Below are positions 1 to 8,238 of a stretch of 64,000 nt of DNA, piece after piece; the first letter of the stretch is position 1, and the number at the start of each line of letters is the position of its first letter. Origin of the DNA: Hydrogenophaga sp. (GTDB taxonomy: Bacteria; Pseudomonadota; Gammaproteobacteria; Burkholderiales; Burkholderiaceae_C); assembly GCF_030656115.1 (NCBI RefSeq), contig NZ_JAUSOO010000123.1, forward strand, positions 29,392 through 93,391. Direction: 5' to 3'. The notes under the pieces are model-generated. The model was not told the DNA's origin and searched no databases. It was given only the letters and a program-made list of their open reading frames with translations. The position numbers and the translations under genes were made by a program.

Positions 1-121
1 CCACCCCTTCTCGTCACACCAGGAACCTGCCATGACCCATTTCGCCACCGCGCGCCAACGACCGTCCAAGACCACCGTGCGCACGCCCAGGCCGGGCCGC
101 GGTCCGTTCCTGAGCCAGCCC

Positions 122-1789
122 ATGCTCAAAAACCACCTGCTGCCTGTGGCCCTCCTGGCCCTGAGCCAGGGTGTCTTGGCCCAACAGCTGCCCAGCGCGG
201 GCAGCCAGTTGCAGCAAATTCCGCCAGCGCCCGCACCGGAACAAGCCGCACCCGCCATCCGCATTGAACCCCGTGTCGCCCCGGCCACACCAGCGTCCGA
301 TGCGGCCAAGATCACCGTCAACCGCCTGCAGGTGACCGGAGCCCGCGTCTACACCGAAGCCGAGCTGCTGGCCCTGACCGGCTTTCGGCCCGGTAGCGAG
401 CTGTCGCTGGGCGAACTGCGCGGCATGGCACAGAACATCACCCAGCATTACCGCAGCGCAGGCTACTTTGTGGCCCAGGCCTACCTGCCCGCGCAGGAGA
501 TCCAGAACGGCGCCGTCACCATCGCGGTGATCGAAGGCCAGTACGGCCAGATCACGGTGCGCAACCAGAGCAACCTGTCGGACAGCCTGGTGCACAGCCA
601 GCTGGCGGGCATTCAGAGCGGTGACACGGTGGCCATTGCGCCGCTGGAAAGCCGCTTGCTGCTGCTGTCGGACATCCCGGGCGTGAACGTCCGCTCGACC
701 CTGGCGCCGGGCGCCTCGGTGGGCGCGTCCGACCTGATCGTGGACGTCACGCCGGGGCAGCGGGTCACGGGCAGCATCGATGCCGACAACGCCGGCAACC
801 GCTACACGGGCGAATACCGCCTGGGCGCAACGGTGAACCTGAACAACGCGGCCGGACTCGGCGACGTGGCTTCGCTGCGTGTGCTGACGTCGGGCAAGGG
901 CCTGAACTACGCCCGGGCCTCTTACCAGTTGCAGCTGGGCCGGGCCACGGTCGGCGCGGCGTACAGCTGGCTGGACTACGAACTGGGCAAAGAATTCGCT
1001 GCCACAGGCGCTCACGGCACCGCCCAAGTCGCCAGCCTGTATGGCCGCTACCCACTGATTCGCTCGCGCAACACCAATTTGTACGCCGGCCTGTCCCTGG
1101 ACCACAAGACGTTTCAGGACAAGAACCCGAGCGACCTGAGCATGCTGGTGGCCGACAAGAAGGCGCAGGTGTTGACGGCCAGCCTGCGCGGCGACCACCG
1201 GGACACGCTCGGCGGTGGCGGCCTGAGCGGTTATTCGTTGGCCTGGTCCACCGGCAACATCGACCTGCAAACGCCCGAATTGCAAAGCCGCTACGCCCTG
1301 GCGCAAACCGCAGGCCACTTCAACAAGCTGGCCTTCAGCGCCATGCGGCTGCAAAACGTGAGCAACAGCGTGTCGCTGTTCGCCGGCATCAACGGCCAGC
1401 TGGCCTCGAAAAACCTCGACGTCTCGGAAAAGATGGAGCTCGGTGGCATGTACGGCGTGCGCGCCTACCCGTCGGGCGAGGCCTATGCGGACCAGGGTTA
1501 TGTGGTGACGCTGGAAGCCCGCATGCAACTGCCCACGCCCCAGACCTTTCCCGGGCAGATGCAGCTGATCGGCTTTGTGGACGCGGGCACCGTGACCCTG
1601 AACAAAAACCCCTGGGACGCGAGCGACAACCGCCGAACCCTCAGCGGCGCGGGTGTGGGGCTGAACTGGTCGCAGACCAACAACTTCATGGTGCGGGCGT
1701 TCTACGCCCGCAAGCTGGGCAATGAAACAGCCCAGTCGGCGCCCGACAAGTCGGGCCGCTTCTGGGTCCAGGCGGTCAAGTATTTCTGA
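122..1789 (+). CDS. Two-partner secretion outer-membrane pore (TpsB, ShlB/FhaC family)
   Basis: TpsB proteins form a 16-stranded outer-membrane barrel whose periplasmic POTRA domains recognise a TpsA exoprotein and export it. Starting at ATG 122 gives 555 residues with an immediate signal peptide (MLKNHLLPVALLALSQGVLAQ); an in-frame ATG at 32 would put about 30 arginine-rich residues in front of it and is less likely. A proline-rich linker precedes a POTRA-like region (about residues 62-145, from ITVNRLQVTGA to VTIAVIEGQYG). The rest is barrel-like, with the VTPGQRVTGSIDADNAGN segment typical of ShlB-type proteins and a terminal phenylalanine (AVKYF). The cognate exoprotein gene starts 85 bases downstream, so this is a B-A operon. 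The family call is firm; the cargo is inferred from adjacency. Confidence 0.93.
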   Translation: MLKNHLLPVALLALSQGVLAQQLPSAGSQLQQIPPAPAPEQAAPAIRIEPRVAPATPASDAAKITVNRLQVTGARVYTEAELLALTGFRPGSELSLGELRGMAQNITQHYRSAGYFVAQAYLPAQEIQNGAVTIAVIEGQYGQITVRNQSNLSDSLVHSQLAGIQSGDTVAIAPLESRLLLLSDIPGVNVRSTLAPGASVGASDLIVDVTPGQRVTGSIDADNAGNRYTGEYRLGATVNLNNAAGLGDVASLRVLTSGKGLNYARASYQLQLGRATVGAAYSWLDYELGKEFAATGAHGTAQVASLYGRYPLIRSRNTNLYAGLSLDHKTFQDKNPSDLSMLVADKKAQVLTASLRGDHRDTLGGGGLSGYSLAWSTGNIDLQTPELQSRYALAQTAGHFNKLAFSAMRLQNVSNSVSLFAGINGQLASKNLDVSEKMELGGMYGVRAYPSGEAYADQGYVVTLEARMQLPTPQTFPGQMQLIGFVDAGTVTLNKNPWDASDNRRTLSGAGVGLNWSQTNNFMVRAFYARKLGNETAQSAPDKSGRFWVQAVKYF

Positions 1790-1873
1790 ACCTGGTTCAG
1801 CACCTGGCCAGCGCCCCAGCGGCGCTGACGCCGCGCAGAAGCCCCTTTGTCGAAGCATTTCCGAAAGTCATCC

Positions 1874-4800
1874 ATGAACCTCATTCACCGCTCCATCTGG
1901 AACGAACAGACCGGCACCTGTGTGGCCGTTGCTGAAAACACCCGCAGCGCGGGCAAGAAAATGTCATCCTGCACGTCAGCGGGCACGGGCGGCCACTTCC
2001 GGCTCAAGGTGCTGGCCGTGTCGCTCATGCTGGCCTGCGGCGCGGGCGTGCAGGCCCAGCCCACCGGCGGTGTGGTGTCGTCTGGCAGTGCCACCATCGG
2101 CGGCACGCCCGGCCAGATGACGATCACCCAGACCACGCCCCAAGTCGCCATCAACTGGCAAAGCTTTGGCATCCTGGCGGGCGACTCGGTTCAATTTGTG
2201 CAACCGGGCAGCAGCTCGGTGGCGCTCAACCGCGTGGTGGGCTCCGACCCTTCCAGCATCCTGGGCAGCCTCACCTCGAACGGTCAGGTGTTCCTGGTCA
2301 ACCCCAACGGCATCCTGTTCGGCCAGGGCGCGTCGGTCAGCGTGGGCGGGCTGGTGGCGTCCACACTGGCCCTCAGCGATGCCGACTTCACGGCGAACCG
2401 CCACCAGTTTGCGGGTGCGGGCGCGGGCTCGGTGGTGAACCAGGGCCACATCCAGGCCGCCGATGGCGGTTACGTGGCTTTGCTGGGCGCGAACGTCAGC
2501 AACCAGGGCGTGGTGGCGGCCCAGCTCGGCACGGTCGCGCTGGCGGCGGGCAACGCCGTCACGCTGGACCTGGCGGGTGACCGGTTGCTGCAGGTCACGG
2601 TGGACCAGGGCTCGGTGAATGCGCTGGTGGACAACGGCGGCATGCTGCGCGCCGACGGCGGGCAGGTGCTCATGACCACCCAGGTGGCGGGCAGCCTGCT
2701 GGCCAACGCGGTCAACAACACCGGCATGGTGCAGGCGCAGACGCTGAACAACGTGCGCGGCACCATCTTGCTGATGGGCGGCATGCAAAGCGGCACCGTG
2801 CAGGTGGGCGGCACGCTCGACGCGTCAGCGCCTGCTGGCGGTCATGGCGGCTTTGTGGAAACCTCGGCGGCGCATGTGAAAGTGGCCGACGGCGCGCGCG
2901 TCACCACGCTGGCGAGCGCCGGGACCACCGGCATGTGGTTGATCGACCCATTCGACTTCAACGTGTCCGCTGCGGGCGGCGACATCACGGGCGCCCAACT
3001 GAGCGTGAACCTGGATTCGTCGAACGTGACCCTGGAGAGCAGCGGGGGCGCCACCGGCACCGCCGGCGATGTGAATGTGGATGCCGCAGTGACCTGGACC
3101 GCCGCCACGGCGCTGGTCCTGAACGCCTTCAACGACGTGAACATCAACCAGGCCGTCACCGGCACCAACGGCAGCCTCACGGCCAACGCTGGGCGCAACG
3201 TGAACGTCTCGGCGGCCACCACCACCACCACGGGCAACCTCAGCTTCAACGCCGTGAACGACGTGGCCCTGTCGGCGGCGACCACCATCACCACCGGCAA
3301 CCTCACGGCCGTGGCCGGCAACAACGTCGTGGTGAGCGCTGCTTCCACGGTCACCACCGGCGACATGGTGTTCCGCGCCGACAACGACGGCACCGGCCCG
3401 GGCGCTTTGGCGGGCACCGTGGCCATCACCTGCGGCATCAACTGCCTGACGATCACCACCGGCGAGCTCAACATCCGTTTCAACCCGGTGACCTACGCCA
3501 GCACGGCCGCTGAGATCGCCGCTTACGGTGTGAACCTGACCGGTGGCGGGACGCTGGACGCCAAGGCCTGGGTGTTCGGCCAAGGCGACGACAAAATGTA
3601 CGACGGCACCACGGTCGCCACCGTCAGTGGCCTGATGCCCGACGAGGCTGGGATAACACCGGCAGTCACGTTGGGCGCTGTCAGCAACGCCCATTTCGAC
3701 ACCAAACACGTCGGCACCGACAAGCCGATCACCTTTGAAACCACCTTCACCAACGCGGTTTTTGACCTGTTCGCACCGGTCGGCATGGCGGCCGGCACCT
3801 ACCAGGCCAGCGCCGACATCACGCGCCGGCCCCTGTCGGTCAACGCAGTCACCGACACCCGCGTCTACAACGGCACCACCAGCTCCACAGGCACGCCCAC
3901 CGTGCTCGCCCTGCAAACCGGTGACACCCTGAACGGCACCCTGACCCAGGCCTTCGCCAGCAAAGATGTGATGGGCCCCGGGGGCAGCACCCTGGTCGCC
4001 GATGGCCCTTATTCGGTGAACGACGGCAACGGCGGGAACAACTACACCGTCACGGTCAATACCGCTGCGGGCACGATCACGCCAGCCGCGCTGGTCGGCA
4101 GCATCACGGCAGACGACAAGCTGTACGACGGGAACAACGCCGCCGTGATCGCCAGCCGCACGCTGGCCACGGTCTTTGCGGGGGACTCGGTGATTTACAC
4201 CGGCGGCACGGCGCAGTTCAACGACCCCAACGCCGGCAACAACAAAACGGTGACGGGCACCGGTCTGAGCTTGGCCGGTGCCGACGCGGGCAACTACACC
4301 GTGAACTCGACCGCGAACACCACGGCCGACATCACACCGGCGCCGCTGGTGGTGACGGCCGACAACCAGACCAAGCCTTACGGCACCGTGTTTGCGTTTG
4401 CGGGCACCGAGTTCACGTCCAGCGGGTTGGTGAACGCTGAAACCATCGGCAGCGCGACACTGGTCAGCAGCGGCGCAGCCGCCTCGGCCCACGTGGCGGG
4501 TGGCGCCCCGTACCCGGTTGTCCCGTCGGATGCCACCGGTGGCAGTTTCAACCCCGCCAACTACACCATCAACTACGTCAACGGCGCCATGGTGGTCACA
4601 CCGGCGCAATTGGTCGTGACGGCCGACAACCAGACCAAGTCTTATGGCACGCTGTTCCCGTTCACGGGGACCGAGTTCACGTCCAGCGGGTTGTTGAACG
4701 CCGACACCATCGGTAGCGCCACGCTGGTGAGCGCGGGCACGCCGGCCACGGCCTCCGTGGCGGGCAGCCCCTACTCCATCGTCGCTTCGGATGCGACCGG

Positions 4801-5938
4801 CGGTACCTTCACCCCGGGTGACTACACCATCAGCTACGTCAACGGTTCCATGGTGGTGACACCGGCACCGTTGGTGGTGACGGCCGACAACCAGACCAAG
4901 CCTTACGGCACCACGTTCGCGTTTGCCGGCACCGAGTTCACCTCCACCGGATTGGTGAACGCCGACACCATCGGCAGCGCCACGCTGGTGAGTGCAGGCG
5001 CACCGGCCGCGGCCCACGTGGCGGGCAGCCCGTACCCGGTTGTTCCGTCGGATGCCACCGGTGGCAGTTTCAACCCCGCCAACTACACCATCAGCTACGT
5101 CAACGGTGCCATGGTGATCACTCCCGCACCGCTGGTGGTGACGGCCAACAACCAGACCAAGCCCTACGGCACCGCATTCCCGTTCACCGGCACCGAGTTC
5201 ACGTCCAGCGGACTGGTGAATGCCGACACCATCGGCAGCGCGACGCTGGTGAGCGCGGGCACGCCGGCCACGGCGCCCGTGGCGGGCAGCCCGTACCCGA
5301 TCGTCCCCTCGGACGCGACCGGCGGTACCTTCACCCCGGGCGACTACACCATCAGCTACGTCAACGGTGTGATGACGGTGACGCCGGTCGCCCTGACGTT
5401 GACGGCCAACGATGCGACCAAAGTCTTTGGTCAAACACTCACCCTGCCTCCGTCGGCCTTCACGGCGGAGGGTCTGGTGAATGGCGACACCATCGACAGC
5501 GTGGTTGAAACCAGCCCGGGCACGGTGGCCTCGGCACCCGTGGTGGGCAGCCCTTATGCCATCGACATCACGCCCGGCAGCGCGGCGGGCGGCACGTTTG
5601 TGCCGTCGAACTACGTCACGGTCTACCAGCCGGGTGACTTGACGGTGACGCCCGTCGTCGTGGCGCCACCGGTCAATGTGCTGCCCAACACCCCCTACGA
5701 AGGCCCTGTGGTGACGCCGCCGGTGAACCGGCCCTGGGCGCCGGTGGTGGTGCCTGCCAACACGCCGCCGCAACTGCTGGCGCTGGTGCCACCGGTGTCG
5801 CCACCGGTCGTGACGGTGGTGCAGCCTGTCGCACCTCCGGTGGTACAGCCGATGGTGCAGCCGGCGGTCCAGCCCGTCGAGGTGCCACCCACGCCGTACC
5901 TGGCGCCCAAACGCGCGCCCAAGCAGGACCGGCATTGA
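1874..5938 (+). CDS. Two-partner secretion exoprotein (TpsA) with FHA-type TPS domain and MBG/YDG repeats
   Basis: A secreted filamentous adhesin-like protein, probably exported by the preceding TpsB. ATG 1874 is chosen because it opens an extended signal peptide region (MNLIHRSIWN...), followed by a hydrophobic core and a cleavage site near residue 61 (AGVQA/QP); an in-frame ATG at 1847 is upstream. Residues about 62-360 are a haemagglutination-activity (TPS) domain with the NPNGILFGQGASV signature. A glycine/asparagine-rich beta-helix part follows. Three YDG-type modules (KMYDGTT, RVYNGTT and KLYDGNN, near residues 574, 664 and 750) come before four close copies and one divergent copy of an 87-residue MBG module, and then a Pro/Val-rich tail. 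At 1354 residues it is short for an FHA protein, and I see no toxin domain. Adhesion or biofilm function is inferred. Confidence 0.92.
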   Translation: MNLIHRSIWNEQTGTCVAVAENTRSAGKKMSSCTSAGTGGHFRLKVLAVSLMLACGAGVQAQPTGGVVSSGSATIGGTPGQMTITQTTPQVAINWQSFGILAGDSVQFVQPGSSSVALNRVVGSDPSSILGSLTSNGQVFLVNPNGILFGQGASVSVGGLVASTLALSDADFTANRHQFAGAGAGSVVNQGHIQAADGGYVALLGANVSNQGVVAAQLGTVALAAGNAVTLDLAGDRLLQVTVDQGSVNALVDNGGMLRADGGQVLMTTQVAGSLLANAVNNTGMVQAQTLNNVRGTILLMGGMQSGTVQVGGTLDASAPAGGHGGFVETSAAHVKVADGARVTTLASAGTTGMWLIDPFDFNVSAAGGDITGAQLSVNLDSSNVTLESSGGATGTAGDVNVDAAVTWTAATALVLNAFNDVNINQAVTGTNGSLTANAGRNVNVSAATTTTTGNLSFNAVNDVALSAATTITTGNLTAVAGNNVVVSAASTVTTGDMVFRADNDGTGPGALAGTVAITCGINCLTITTGELNIRFNPVTYASTAAEIAAYGVNLTGGGTLDAKAWVFGQGDDKMYDGTTVATVSGLMPDEAGITPAVTLGAVSNAHFDTKHVGTDKPITFETTFTNAVFDLFAPVGMAAGTYQASADITRRPLSVNAVTDTRVYNGTTSSTGTPTVLALQTGDTLNGTLTQAFASKDVMGPGGSTLVADGPYSVNDGNGGNNYTVTVNTAAGTITPAALVGSITADDKLYDGNNAAVIASRTLATVFAGDSVIYTGGTAQFNDPNAGNNKTVTGTGLSLAGADAGNYTVNSTANTTADITPAPLVVTADNQTKPYGTVFAFAGTEFTSSGLVNAETIGSATLVSSGAAASAHVAGGAPYPVVPSDATGGSFNPANYTINYVNGAMVVTPAQLVVTADNQTKSYGTLFPFTGTEFTSSGLLNADTIGSATLVSAGTPATASVAGSPYSIVASDATGGTFTPGDYTISYVNGSMVVTPAPLVVTADNQTKPYGTTFAFAGTEFTSTGLVNADTIGSATLVSAGAPAAAHVAGSPYPVVPSDATGGSFNPANYTISYVNGAMVITPAPLVVTANNQTKPYGTAFPFTGTEFTSSGLVNADTIGSATLVSAGTPATAPVAGSPYPIVPSDATGGTFTPGDYTISYVNGVMTVTPVALTLTANDATKVFGQTLTLPPSAFTAEGLVNGDTIDSVVETSPGTVASAPVVGSPYAIDITPGSAAGGTFVPSNYVTVYQPGDLTVTPVVVAPPVNVLPNTPYEGPVVTPPVNRPWAPVVVPANTPPQLLALVPPVSPPVVTVVQPVAPPVVQPMVQPAVQPVEVPPTPYLAPKRAPKQDRH
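4354..5400 (+). repeat. Four tandem 261-264 bp repeats encoding MBG modules
   Basis: The phrase gacggccgacaaccag or a close variant recurs at 4354, 4618, 4879, 5140 and 5401. The spacings are 264, 261, 261 and 261 bases, or 87-88 codons. Copies alternate between two sub-types (SFNPANYTI and TFTPGDYTI), which suggests duplication of a two-module block. The fifth copy (5401 to about 5650) is clearly diverged. Such repeats are prone to length change by recombination or slippage. Confidence 0.9.
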
Positions 5939-5949
5939 GCGGCAAGACC

Positions 5950-6747
5950 ATGGAACGCCCTGGGTTGTCGGACTGGGTGCGCGCTTGCGCACATCCGCCG
6001 GTAGGCCCATGGGCTCTGGGTCTGCTGCTCATCACGCTGGCTGCTCAGCCAGCGTGGGCCGAAGCGGTGGTTGCGCAGCTGCCCGCGCCCATGGCGGCGC
6101 AACCGCTCCTGGCTTCAGCGCGGCAGTCCGTGCCCCGGGTGGTTGGGCCCCACGCCCCCCGGGCCCATTTTGGGCAGACCGAGCCGTCGCGCGAAGCCCG
6201 ACATGTGGCGGACTGGGTGGTGGATTCGGGCGACAACGGTGGTATGCCCTTCGTGGTGGTGGACAAGGTGGACGCCCGGGTGTTCGTGTTCGACGCCCGT
6301 GGCCAGTTGCAGGGCGCGGCGTCAGCGCTGCTGGGCCTGGCCATTGGCGACGAGGCGGTGCCCGGGATCGGCCAGCGCAAGCTGTCCAGCATCCGGCCCG
6401 AAGAGCGCACCACCTCGGCCGGCCGCTTCGTGGCCACGCAAGACCGCAACCTCCAGGGCAAGGAAATTCTCTGGGTGGACTACGACGCCGCGATTTCGCT
6501 GCACCCGGTCATCACCAGCAACGCCACCGAGCGCCGCGCGCAGCGCCTGGACTCGCCGAGCCCATTGGACAACCGCATTTCCTACGGCTGCATCAACGTG
6601 CCGGCGCTGTTCTACAAGAACGTGGTGAGCCCGGCGTTCCGGGGCACGGACGGCATTGTGTATGTGCTGCCCGAAACCCGTTCGGCCCGCGAGGTGTTCG
6701 GGTCTTACGATGTGGTGGACGAAGAGCAGCGCCAGGCCGTGCGTTGA
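5950..6747 (+). CDS. L,D-transpeptidase (YkuD)-like periplasmic protein
   Basis: A protein of 265 residues from ATG 5950. A TTG at 5935 overlaps the exoprotein stop codon and is the alternative start. A hydrophobic stretch (WALGLLLITLAAQPAWA) is a plausible signal peptide. The C-terminal half resembles the YkuD fold: H185 lies in ISLHPV and a Cys-containing loop ISYGCINV puts S211, Y212, G213 and C214 where the family has S/T-H-G-C. The His of that signature is replaced by Tyr, and H185 to S211 is longer than the usual 14-17 residues, so catalysis is not certain. YkuD enzymes make 3-3 peptidoglycan cross-links or anchor proteins to the wall. Its contiguity with the tpsBA pair suggests co-expression, and possibly a role at the cell surface. 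Confidence 0.72.
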   Translation: MERPGLSDWVRACAHPPVGPWALGLLLITLAAQPAWAEAVVAQLPAPMAAQPLLASARQSVPRVVGPHAPRAHFGQTEPSREARHVADWVVDSGDNGGMPFVVVDKVDARVFVFDARGQLQGAASALLGLAIGDEAVPGIGQRKLSSIRPEERTTSAGRFVATQDRNLQGKEILWVDYDAAISLHPVITSNATERRAQRLDSPSPLDNRISYGCINVPALFYKNVVSPAFRGTDGIVYVLPETRSAREVFGSYDVVDEEQRQAVR

Positions 6748-6843
6748 TGTTGTGAAGCAGGGCCACTGCGGCAGGCGGTGCTGGCCCATGTCGGTGTCCG
6801 TCGGACACAATCGCGTTACCTTAAGTTTTGCAGCGATACGGCA

Positions 6844-8238
6844 ATGGACAACCACACCCCTCCCGACAACCCGCTCGAAGTCATGGCCAAACTCGAATAC
6901 GAGGAAGCCCTGCCGGATGGCGACGCCCGCTATGTGCCGACGCAAGAGGCCAGGGGCAGCGAGCAGACCATGACCCGGCTGGCGCGCAAATTCGGCTGGA
7001 ATCCCAGCAACAACAAATTCTTTGCGCCCACCGACAAACATGTGCTGTTTTTTGGTCACATCGGCAGCGGCAAGACCACCGAACTGCGGCGCTACATGGG
7101 CCGGTTCAACGCCTCCAAGCACTTCTTTGTGGTGGAGGTGGATGTGCTGGCCAAGTTGGATCGCAACAACTTGCAGTACAGCGAGGTGTTGATGGCGATG
7201 GCCGAATCGCTGCTGGAACAACTGGCCCGCGAAGGCTTTGGCGTGGACGAGGACGCGTTGCGCCCGCTGCGCGAATGGTTTGCCCCTGCCGTGAGCACCC
7301 GCACCGAAAGCAGCGAACTCAACGCCGAGCTGAAAACCGGGTTGGAGGCGGGCGGCGGCATTCCCGGCATCCTCAAACTGTTGGCCAGCTTCACCACCAG
7401 CTTTCGCACCGGGGCCAGCCGCAAGACGGAATGGCGCCAGGAAATCCGCAACCGCTTCACCACGCTGGCGCTGGCTTTCAGCGGTTTGATTCGCCATGTG
7501 GAGCAATTGCTGAAAGTAAAAGGCCGGGCCGAGCGGGTGCTCTTCCTCATCGACGGCACCGACAAGATGCGCGGCGACGACACGCAAGCCTTCTTCGTTC
7601 ACGACGCCGAACAGCTGCTGTCCATTCAGACGCTGGCGCTTTACACCGCACCGCTGCACCTGAAGTACGACGGCAGCCTGGGCGGCAAGCTTGATGCCGA
7701 CATCGTGCTGCCCATGATCAAGCTCTACACCCAAGAGGGTGAACGGTGGGAGCCGGGCTGGACAGCGCTGCGCGAACTGCTGCTGCACCGTGCGGCACGC
7801 AGTCTGTTTGAGGAAGGGGATACCGGGGAGGTGCAGATCCAGCGCCTGGTCGAGCACTGCGGCGGCCATCCGCGTGAGTTGCTGCGCCTGCTCAAGCTGT
7901 GTTGCGAGTGGGCTGATGAACGCATCGACGCCACCGTGGTGGACCACGCGCTGAACCAACTGGCTTCGGAATACCGTCGCTTCTTGCGTCCAGAGGACTA
8001 CACCTTGCTGGCTGAGCTGGATGCCAACCCCATTCACGGCGGCAACGACAAACGTGCCCAAGAACTGCTTTACCGCCTGGCGCTGCTGGAATACAACGAT
8101 GGCGGCTGGCGCCGCAGCCATCCGGTGGTGCGTCGGCTGGCGGGCTACCTGCAGGCTCAGTCCCTGCTGAAGCAAGCTGCGCAGCCCGCTGCTGCTGTTT
8201 CCTCCACACCACCCAGCGCCCATGCCACCGGCACCTGA
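6844..8238 (+). CDS. P-loop ATPase of unknown role, first gene of an ATPase/repeat-protein pair
   Basis: A protein of 464 residues from ATG 6844; an in-frame GTG at 6778 would add 22 residues. The Walker A motif is GHIGSGKTTE (residues 71-80). The Walker B-like strand is RVLFLIDGTD (231-240), followed by KMRGDD. This is the pattern of AAA/STAND-like ATPases that transduce signals, and I see no helicase, protease or DNA-binding motif. The C-terminal part is helical with a basic stretch (GGWRRSHPVVRRLAGYL) that could be a winged-helix-like lid. There is no signal peptide or membrane segment, so it should be cytoplasmic. The 17-base overlap with the next gene implies translational coupling and a shared function. 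A defence or stress-sensing role is speculation; family membership beyond P-loop NTPase is unassigned. Confidence 0.8.
   Translation: MDNHTPPDNPLEVMAKLEYEEALPDGDARYVPTQEARGSEQTMTRLARKFGWNPSNNKFFAPTDKHVLFFGHIGSGKTTELRRYMGRFNASKHFFVVEVDVLAKLDRNNLQYSEVLMAMAESLLEQLAREGFGVDEDALRPLREWFAPAVSTRTESSELNAELKTGLEAGGGIPGILKLLASFTTSFRTGASRKTEWRQEIRNRFTTLALAFSGLIRHVEQLLKVKGRAERVLFLIDGTDKMRGDDTQAFFVHDAEQLLSIQTLALYTAPLHLKYDGSLGGKLDADIVLPMIKLYTQEGERWEPGWTALRELLLHRAARSLFEEGDTGEVQIQRLVEHCGGHPRELLRLLKLCCEWADERIDATVVDHALNQLASEYRRFLRPEDYTLLAELDANPIHGGNDKRAQELLYRLALLEYNDGGWRRSHPVVRRLAGYLQAQSLLKQAAQPAAAVSSTPPSAHATGT

Noticed and set aside
2825..6010. Minus-strand open frame of about 1060 codons opposite the TpsA gene
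   Set aside because: Its Arg/His/Gly/Asp-rich composition follows from reversing Thr/Gly-rich codons; the plus strand has signal peptide, TPS domain and repeats.
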